Source: an uncultured Tidjanibacter sp.
Lineage (GTDB): Bacteria; Bacteroidota; Bacteroidia; Bacteroidales; Rikenellaceae
Assembly: GCA_934663885.1 (NCBI GenBank)
Contig: CAKUKW010000066.1
Span: 1 to 9,276 of the forward strand
Direction: 5' to 3'
Length of the DNA: 9,276 nucleotides
This document shows, piece after piece, positions 5,249 to 9,276 of this stretch. Numbering within the stretch: position 1 is the stretch's first letter; the number at the start of each line of letters is the position of its first letter. A model generated the notes under the pieces. That model was not told the origin of the DNA, searched no databases, and saw nothing but the letters and a program-made list of their open reading frames with translations. The position numbers were made by a program, and so were the translations under genes.

Positions 5249-6805
5249 TTACAAGCCCCTTACGCCTTTACTTTTACCTTTCTTCGGAGTCGCCGGGGAC
5301 TGCCTTTGCTGCTGGCTCTGTTTCTTCTTCTCGTCCTGTTTGGCAGTGGGATTAGTCTGCCCGGACTTCAACGCCTCGCCCTTACCCTGGGCGTGCTTGG
5401 TCGATTCGTTGGTTTTACCGTCATTATTCACGGCTACCTGTATCTTATGGCCGTCGGCGGGTTTTACGTTCTGACCCTCTTTTGCGGCTTGCTTCGCTTC
5501 AATCGCCCGCACCTGGTCGGGATGCTTTGAGGTATGGCGGACGTGGCCTTTCTGTGGGTCAGGCCATACCCAGGCATTGTATTTCTGCCCTTTCTTGTCG
5601 GTGGCCTCTACCTGCTGCGCTCCTTCCTGCTGTTTGGGCTGTTGTTTCTGCATACCTTCCACCCAAACAGGCGTACCCTCGCATAGCTTTTTGAATTGGT
5701 CGCGGGAAAGTTCTACGCCGCCCTGAGTGGGGCGCACCCATATATCGCCGACCTTACGGGCTTTAAGCGGTTTATCCTCTCCGCTCTGTTCCTGCTTTGT
5801 CTGCCGATCCTGGCGGTGCTGCTCTATCTGTTCCGGGGTAAACCGGAAATCGAAATTGCGGTTAGCGGCATTGTACTGGATAATGCGGTCGATTTTGGAC
5901 GGTTCTTCGCCGGGCTTTACCTTCTTATCCATACCCTCGACCAGGATGCCCTCGCCGCGTCCGAGCGCTTTCTGTTGATCATCGGAAAGCGGGGCGTTCT
6001 TCAAGGTCTGCGGTATATTAATATCGGCCACTGCCATAGCCTCGAAGCGGTTAGTCAGCTTGTCGAGCGAAACGAGCGACGGCACTTTTTCGCCGCCCGG
6101 TACAGGCTCCAGGTCGAATACCCGGCCACCGTTACCCGTCTGCTGGAATTGCTTTATATCCTCGTCGGTAAACTTCACGCCCATAAACGGCTTATTGAAA
6201 TCGGGCTGCTCCTGTTTGGGGTGGGTTTGAATTTTGATAGAGCCGTCAGGCTGTTGCTCCAGGGACAGGCGGGCTTTGACGGTAATATCCTGCCCGTCGA
6301 TGTTCGCCTTAATATCGACCAGACCGGGGGATTTATGGCCGTAGGCCATTGCTTTGAGTGTGTCGCGCAGATCGTCGCCGGAGATACCCAGCTTTTCGGC
6401 CTCTTTCCAATCGACTTTATTAAGGTCGAGCGGTTGGTACTTCCCCTGTGGCTGCTCCTGTGCTTCGCCTGCGGGCTTAACCTTATAAGGATCGAGTACC
6501 TTATCATCAGGATTAACCCGGATAATTTTGTCGAGAAAGGCGGAAATCTTATCGACCGCGCTTGCCGCCACCGCATACAGTCCGATATGCGAGGGGTGTT
6601 CATACTGCCCGGAAAACTTCTGCATGAAATTTTCCAGCGGGTTGCCGTTGGAGTTAATTTCAAAGAATTTGTCCGAGTTCTCTTTTGTGGGATTGACGGT
6701 ATTAAATGTTCCGTCCTTGTTCATCCCGGCAACGACTTTCAGATTGCCGTCCGCGCCGATAGATAGTAACACTAAAGGCTCGTCTTTCTTGCTTTGTTTT
6801 GCCAT
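5249..6805 (-). CDS. DUF4099/DUF3945-type ICE protein of unknown function
   Basis: This 518-residue, hydrophilic, soluble-looking protein has no signal peptide or membrane segment. The N-terminal part (about 1-100) and 130-200 (VDWKEAEKLGISGDDL ... ARLSLEQQPDGSI) match the DUF4099-like region of Bacteroidales ICE proteins. Residues 205-325 (FMGVKFTDEDIKQFQQTGNGGRV ... SLVSLDKLTNRFEAM ... ALGRGEGILVEGM ... FRFTPEQ) match DUF3945, and 355-425 repeat its theme (LSRDQFKKLCEGTPVWVEGM...). The tail from about 430 is low-complexity, rich in K, Q and G, and basic. Such proteins are regularly encoded next to topB in Bacteroidales ICEs; the function is unknown, and a DNA-transfer accessory role is only inferred. 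The frame extends upstream to 6880, but the ATG at 6805 is chosen because MAKQSKK fits the family and because a promoter and operator-like palindrome occupy the extension. Confidence 0.85.
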   Translation of the reverse strand: MAKQSKKDEPLVLLSIGADGNLKVVAGMNKDGTFNTVNPTKENSDKFFEINSNGNPLENFMQKFSGQYEHPSHIGLYAVAASAVDKISAFLDKIIRVNPDDKVLDPYKVKPAGEAQEQPQGKYQPLDLNKVDWKEAEKLGISGDDLRDTLKAMAYGHKSPGLVDIKANIDGQDITVKARLSLEQQPDGSIKIQTHPKQEQPDFNKPFMGVKFTDEDIKQFQQTGNGGRVFDLEPVPGGEKVPSLVSLDKLTNRFEAMAVADINIPQTLKNAPLSDDQQKALGRGEGILVEGMDKKVKPGEEPSKIDRIIQYNAANRNFDFRFTPEQIEQHRQDRQTKQEQSGEDKPLKARKVGDIWVRPTQGGVELSRDQFKKLCEGTPVWVEGMQKQQPKQQEGAQQVEATDKKGQKYNAWVWPDPQKGHVRHTSKHPDQVRAIEAKQAAKEGQNVKPADGHKIQVAVNNDGKTNESTKHAQGKGEALKSGQTNPTAKQDEKKKQSQQQRQSPATPKKGKSKGVRGL

Positions 6806-6823
6806 AATGAAAATGGTTTTTAA

Positions 6824-6847
6824 TTCTGCATTACTATTAATGCAGAA
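6824..6847 (-). promoter_or_regulatory. Perfect palindrome before the DUF3945-type/topB operon
   Basis: TTCTGCATTA (6824-6833) and TAATGCAGAA (6838-6847) form a perfect 10-bp inverted repeat with a 4-nt centre, 18 bases upstream of the ATG at 6805. It covers the expected transcription start and directly abuts the candidate -7 element. It could be a repressor operator or a 5' untranslated hairpin. No T-run follows in the reading direction, so it is not a normal terminator. Confidence 0.55.
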
Positions 6848-6855
6848 CGAAGGTA
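6848..6855 (-). promoter_or_regulatory. Candidate -7 element for the DUF3945-type/topB operon
   Basis: On the minus strand this reads TACCTTCG, one mismatch from TAnnTTTG. A TTG lies 22 bases upstream (6878-6880), slightly far for a -33 element. The predicted start is near 6841, inside the palindrome. Confidence 0.4.
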
Positions 6856-6912
6856 AACCGAAGTAATGGACTGATTGCAAGGTTTTAAGACGGCGGCAGC
6901 TTGTGTCCGGGA

Positions 6913-7038
6913 GTGGCGTCGGAAAAGATTTTTGCGGACTATCTGAAAGCCGTTACCGGCAATGAACGTATAAAAATAATGAACCCGGCGGATGGCAGAT
7001 ATGTGTCTGTTTTGCAGGCAATTTTAACAATGCCGTAA
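6913..7038 (+). CDS. Possible 41-codon ORF or gene remnant
   Basis: From a GTG at 6913 the frame reads VASEKIFADYLKAVTGNER, continues with IKIMNPADGRYVSVLQAILTMP, and ends in two stop codons (7036-7041). The frame is open for only 8 more codons upstream, to a TAA. The composition looks protein-like, but I recognise no family, there is no good start signal, and it may be the remains of a longer gene. Confidence 0.2.
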   Translation: MASEKIFADYLKAVTGNERIKIMNPADGRYVSVLQAILTMP

Positions 7039-7045
7039 TAATTCT

Positions 7046-7053
7046 TATATTTG
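7046..7053 (+). promoter_or_regulatory. Consensus Bacteroidetes -7 promoter element
   Basis: TATATTTG matches TAnnTTTG fully. TTTT at 7022-7025 stands 20 bases upstream in the place of the -33 TTTG. No plausible protein starts downstream; a structured segment follows, so it probably drives a non-coding RNA starting near 7060. Confidence 0.55.
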
Positions 7054-7059
7054 TGATAA

Positions 7060-7235
7060 CTATTTAGGCTTCACTTCATCCATTTGATAAACTTGGGCCC
7101 CGGAGACGGGTGTTTGTTCCTGGAGAAAAGCGATGTCTGTGCTGGTATTTTCGCGTAGCGGTAATATGGCGCATGACGGCTTTCCGGGGAAGGTTCCCAA
7201 GACCTAATCAAATGGGGCTGGATTGCGCCTTTTTT
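7060..7235 (+). ncRNA. Candidate structured small RNA A
   Basis: Three in-register stems close one domain: CCATTTGAT (7080-7088) with ATCAAATGG (7207-7215), CTTGGG (7092-7097) with CCCAAG (7196-7201), and CCCCGG (7098-7103) with CCGGGG (7184-7189). That makes 21 pairs separated by small internal loops. GGCGCA (7168-7173) can also pair with TGCGCC (7224-7229), just before TTTTTT (7230-7235), giving a crossing (pseudoknot-like) 3' end and a possible terminator. With the promoter at 7046 this predicts an RNA of about 175 nt. I do not recognise the family. An RteR-like regulator (CTnDOT has one near exc) is possible but RteR is shorter. Limits are inferred. Confidence 0.45.
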
Positions 7236-7469
7236 CTCCTAAAAGGGCATGATAATTGCAATGAGAGAACGGTATTAATCAACACCTTACCGCTATGTAA
7301 ATAAATAATGGCTGATGCCCTAAGCATCACATTTTAATATAAGGGTGGAATACCTTTATGCTGCTTTCAATCTTCCGGCCTAACGGCAACCGTCGCCCCG
7401 GCGACAAACACACGGCATAAAAGTAAGTTCATCCGGTGGTATGCTTCGATTTCAGTCGGAGCAACCATT
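7236..7469. other. Gap with several hairpins, no gene
   Basis: No credible reading frame is seen. The segment holds CGGTA (7270-7274) with TACCG (7288-7292), AGGGCAT (7244-7250) with ATGCCCT (7315-7321), TGATGC (7313-7318) with GCATCA (7324-7329), and GTCGCC (7392-7397) with GGCGAC (7400-7405). The second and third share bases and exclude each other. No -7 consensus was found here. Confidence 0.3.
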
Positions 7470-7547
7470 GGACGTAGAACGACTTTTTTCGTGTGTGGGT
7501 TCGGAAGACCTGAAAGCGGGACTGTTGCATCTACGTCCTTTTTATTT
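7470..7547 (+). ncRNA. Candidate small RNA domain B with T-run
   Basis: GGACGTAGA (7470-7478) pairs perfectly with TCTACGTCC (7530-7538), and the stem runs into TTTTTATTT (7539-7547), as in an intrinsic terminator with a large loop. The loop contains ACGA (7479-7482) with TCGT (7489-7492). It could be the 3' domain of an RNA begun upstream. The true 5' end is not identifiable. Confidence 0.4.
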
Positions 7548-7589
7548 ACCCTCTCACCATTGTTAAGCTGCGTGAATTAAAAAAACCGT

Positions 7590-7597
7590 TATATTTG
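7590..7597 (+). promoter_or_regulatory. Second consensus -7 promoter element
   Basis: TATATTTG again matches TAnnTTTG fully, with an A-rich stretch before it but no clear TTTG at -33. The expected start near 7604 lies seven bases before a hairpin (7611-7628, GGGGTAT/ATATCCC, loop AGCT). Confidence 0.5.
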
Positions 7598-7603
7598 TAA
7601 TAC

Positions 7604-7851
7604 AGGACACGGGGTATAGCTATATCCCATGAAATAAGGGCAAGCACTCTTTATTATCATTCGCCGTCAAAACTTGCGACATCCTCCGGGGTGGTTTATA
7701 GTCGAATTGGTATAAAGATTGTCAGTCCAATGCTCTGCCCTGGCCTTAACTTAGGCCAGGGCTGGCTTGGGCGTAAGGGCAGTCTATTACTTTCGACTAA
7801 GGCTCGCAAGGCCGGACGGCGGGGTGTAGGCTGTACCTGCGTCCTTTTTTT
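7604..7851 (+). ncRNA. Candidate structured leader or small RNA C
   Basis: The segment runs from a consensus promoter to a T-run and is rich in long-range pairs. TAGTCGAA (7699-7706) with TTCGACTA (7792-7799) closes a domain containing a perfect 10-bp hairpin, GCCCTGGCCT (7737-7746) with AGGCCAGGGC (7753-7762). CTGCCCT (7735-7741) can instead pair with AGGGCAG (7776-7782), an exclusive alternative. The RNA would end at the terminator 7814-7851, five bases before an unrecognised ORF. It may be a free small RNA or an attenuator leader of that ORF. No known riboswitch was recognised. Confidence 0.45.
7814..7851 (+). terminator. Terminator-like stem just before the 7857 ORF
   Basis: GGACG (7814-7818) pairs with CGTCC (7840-7844), and inner pairs can extend it with bulges (GGGGT with ACC). 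TTTTTTT (7845-7851) follows. The shape, with a GGACG...CGTCC stem and T-run, resembles the element at 7470-7547. Confidence 0.55.
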
Positions 7852-7856
7852 GTTCC

Positions 7857-8354
7857 ATGAAACTACAACAAAGCATGCTGTTAGACCTGGAATGCGTCCT
7901 GCGGATGCACCAGATTAAGAGGAAATCCACGGCGTTGGTAATCGGCTATTTGAACAAGAACGATACTACCTGCCGGAGCGATTTCGACCACCTTGCCATT
8001 TTCATTTCCCGGCTGTTCGACCTCCGGCGGCGGGGGATCACTACTTTTGTTTTCACTTTTTGGGGATATTTCGAGCGGGAGTTTTTACATGCACTGTCGC
8101 TCCACCGGCAGTCCGCCGACCGCTATCTTTTTATCGGAGCGGATCAATATGCCGCAAGGATACCCGACAAGAGCCTTTTTGAAAATATTATTATCCCTTC
8201 GGACACAGCGGAAGCCGACATCGACGAATTGACCGACCGGCTACTGCGCAACTGCTCGACGCTGGCATATTACAATACGACGAATATTATGGAAATGGAA
8301 GTCGTTAAAGATATGGCCGGGAAGCGGAGGATGTTCCTGTTGTCTATGGAATAA
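7857..8354 (+). CDS. Uncharacterised 165-residue protein
   Basis: I do not recognise the family. Hydrophobic strands alternate with helices: TALVIGYL (25-32), a helix at 43-59, TTFVFTFW (62-69), a helix at 72-86, RYLFIGAD (89-96), ENIIIPSD (109-116) and a helix at 120-132. This suggests a small Rossmann-like alpha/beta domain; that is inference. There is no signal peptide or membrane segment, so it is probably cytoplasmic. The ATG at 7857 stands five bases behind a T-run, leaving no room for a ribosome site if the terminator stem forms; the ATG at 7875 (MLLDLECVLRMHQ) is a good alternative. The codon use resembles the neighbouring ICE genes, and the frame ends just before a bidirectional terminator, so it is a single-gene unit. 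Its place between the structured RNA region and traG suggests an ICE accessory or regulatory role. Confidence 0.65.
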   Translation: MKLQQSMLLDLECVLRMHQIKRKSTALVIGYLNKNDTTCRSDFDHLAIFISRLFDLRRRGITTFVFTFWGYFEREFLHALSLHRQSADRYLFIGADQYAARIPDKSLFENIIIPSDTAEADIDELTDRLLRNCSTLAYYNTTNIMEMEVVKDMAGKRRMFLLSME

Positions 8355-8372
8355 GTGAAATAGTATTAATTG

Positions 8373-8411
8373 AAAAGGGACTGCGCTTCATATTCTGCGT
8401 AGTCCCTTTTT
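8373..8411. terminator. Bidirectional intrinsic terminator
   Basis: AAAAGGGACT (8373-8382) pairs with AGTCCCTTTT (8401-8410). The stem extends by one G-T wobble and three more pairs (8384-8386 with 8397-8399) around a 10-nt loop. T-runs occur on both strands, so it serves both the ORF ending at 8354 and traG, whose stop is at 8414. Confidence 0.85.
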
Positions 8412-8413
8412 CG

Positions 8414-9276
8414 TTATTCCTCTTTCGGCAGCAGGTGGCAAAGGTCGGGATCGTCTTTAATCCGTTGTATCTCGTCCTCGACAATCTGCCGGGCTTCGGC
8501 TTTGATACGGTCGTAATTCTCCTGTATCTGCTGCTTCATCCTATCCACCCCCTGCTCGTCGGTAAAATCCGCAATGACGGGTATTTTCTTATACGCCTTT
8601 TCTTCGGCGGCTACCTGCTGGCTATCCACCACTATCTCGGCATGGAAAATCTTTTGCTCTATCCTCTCCGAAAAGTTATCCGCCACCGCTCCGACAAACA
8701 TACCCTGCGTCAGATTTGATATTTTCGACGCGGGTATCAAGCTATCCATTTGTGTACTTATCGAAGTGGATTTATCGTTGCGGTTTATCGTCATGGACTG
8801 CCGCTTTTGAAGGGCTTTCCCGAAACGGTCGGACAAGTTTTTTGCCGTGTCGCCTACGACCTGCCCGGAAAAGATATTGCCTACCGTGTTCATCACTACG
8901 GCGGCCTCCTTGTCGCCGTAATCCCGCTTTAGCTGGCTAAAGTCCTGGAAGCCCAAAAGCACGGCAACCTTGTTGCTCCGGGCGGTGGCTATAAGATTGT
9001 CAAGCCCGCGAAAGTAAATCGTGGGTAACTCGTCGATTATGACGCTGCTTTTAAGCTGTCCTTTCTTGTTAATGAGCTTCGTTATACGGGAATTATATAA
9101 CCCCAGCGCCGCCCCGTATATACTCTGTCTATCGGGGTTATTACCTACGACTAAAATTTTCGGCTCTGCCGGGTTATTAATATCCAGCGTAAACTCGTCC
9201 GCTGACATGACCCAGTAAAGCGCCGGGCTTATCATACGCGAAAGCGGTATCTTTGCCGACGCTATCTGCCCCTGCA
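8414..9276 (-). CDS. traG: Conjugative coupling protein TraG/MobC, C-terminal part
   Basis: The frame is open to the right edge, so only the last 286 residues are visible; the start lies beyond 9276. Bacteroidales ICE coupling proteins (VirD4/TraG type; MobC in CTnDOT) are inner-membrane hexameric ATPases that bring the relaxase-DNA complex to the conjugation pore. Seen here are GQIASAKIPLSR, FTLDINNP, ILVVGNNPDRQSIYGAALGLYNSRI, the Walker B-like SSVIIDELPTIYFRGLDNLIATARSNKVAV, and GFQDFSQLKRDYGDKEA, all typical of the second half. Residues near the end (VADFTDEQGVDRMKQQIQENYDRI) form a charged helix. The Walker A region and the N-terminal membrane segments must be outside the window. The gene ends right at the bidirectional terminator, so it is last in its operon; mobA, mobB and oriT would be expected to the right. 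Confidence 0.92.
   Translation of the reverse strand, partial: QGQIASAKIPLSRMISPALYWVMSADEFTLDINNPAEPKILVVGNNPDRQSIYGAALGLYNSRITKLINKKGQLKSSVIIDELPTIYFRGLDNLIATARSNKVAVLLGFQDFSQLKRDYGDKEAAVVMNTVGNIFSGQVVGDTAKNLSDRFGKALQKRQSMTINRNDKSTSISTQMDSLIPASKISNLTQGMFVGAVADNFSERIEQKIFHAEIVVDSQQVAAEEKAYKKIPVIADFTDEQGVDRMKQQIQENYDRIKAEARQIVEDEIQRIKDDPDLCHLLPKEE

Noticed and set aside
5696..6766. Long plus-strand open frame (356 codons) opposite the DUF3945-type gene
   Set aside because: It is antisense to a protein with recognised conserved regions, begins without a start signal, and its translation is an unusual hydrophobic and arginine-rich mixture typical of shadow frames.
7110..7304. Short plus-strand frame inside candidate RNA A
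   Set aside because: No family, cysteine- and tryptophan-rich random-looking peptide, and the region is better explained by base pairing.
6806..7856. oriT or CRISPR array in the large gap
   Set aside because: There are many inverted repeats but no regularly spaced identical repeats, and the relaxase genes normally beside oriT are not in the window; oriT is expected to the right of traG.
7691..7918. Short plus-strand frame crossing into the 7857 ORF
   Set aside because: It runs through the terminator stem and overlaps the better ORF in another frame; composition is random-looking.

Overview
The window looks like part of an integrative and conjugative element (ICE, conjugative transposon) of the CTnDOT-like superfamily from a gut Bacteroidales bacterium (Bacteroides, Parabacteroides or a relative). 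The grounds are protein families essentially confined to such elements: an RteC regulator, a tandem pair of small excisionase-type helix-turn-helix proteins, a Bacteroidetes-type topoisomerase III, a DUF4099/DUF3945-type protein and a TraG/MobC coupling protein. Non-coding DNA carries two good matches to the Bacteroidetes -7 promoter element (TAnnTTTG), and most genes lack a strong Shine-Dalgarno sequence. No database search was possible, so names rest on recognised sequence patterns.

Left part (1-970): the 3' end of a gene for a secreted FISUMP/lectin-like protein. Its C-terminus and downstream DNA resemble a diversity-generating retroelement (DGR) target: variable-looking YWSAT...GFSVRCV end, adenine-free tail, and a 7-bp hairpin with a 4-nt loop just past the stop. 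A strongly structured 330-bp gap follows, ending in an 11-codon leader ORF whose stop overlaps the rteC start.

Regulatory/excision module (967-2839): rteC, a control region with inverted repeats and a weak promoter, then two HTH genes (xis2c-like and xis2d-like) joined by a Shine-Dalgarno overlapping the stop codon. Back-to-back terminators separate them from the converging topB operon. In CTnDOT, RteC activates the excision operon xis2c-xis2d-orf3-exc, where exc is a topoisomerase III. Here the topoisomerase gene is in opposite orientation, so that linkage is rearranged.

Minus-strand operon (6805 to 2964): the DUF4099/DUF3945-type gene followed by topB 32 bp later, with a perfect 10-bp-arm palindrome over the predicted transcription start. 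TopB carries two short in-frame inserts, rich in palindromes, that I do not expect in the family.

Structured non-coding region (6806-7856): about 1 kb without a convincing gene but with two consensus promoters, a long multi-part stem, several hairpins, and two stem-plus-T-run elements. The second ends five bases before the start of an unrecognised 165-residue ORF (7857-8354). This is the most likely place for undescribed RNA biology; CTnDOT is known to encode a regulatory small RNA (RteR) near exc.

Right end (8373-9276): a bidirectional terminator and the 3' half of traG/mobC on the minus strand, entering the mobilisation region. The relaxase genes and oriT would be expected beyond the right edge.
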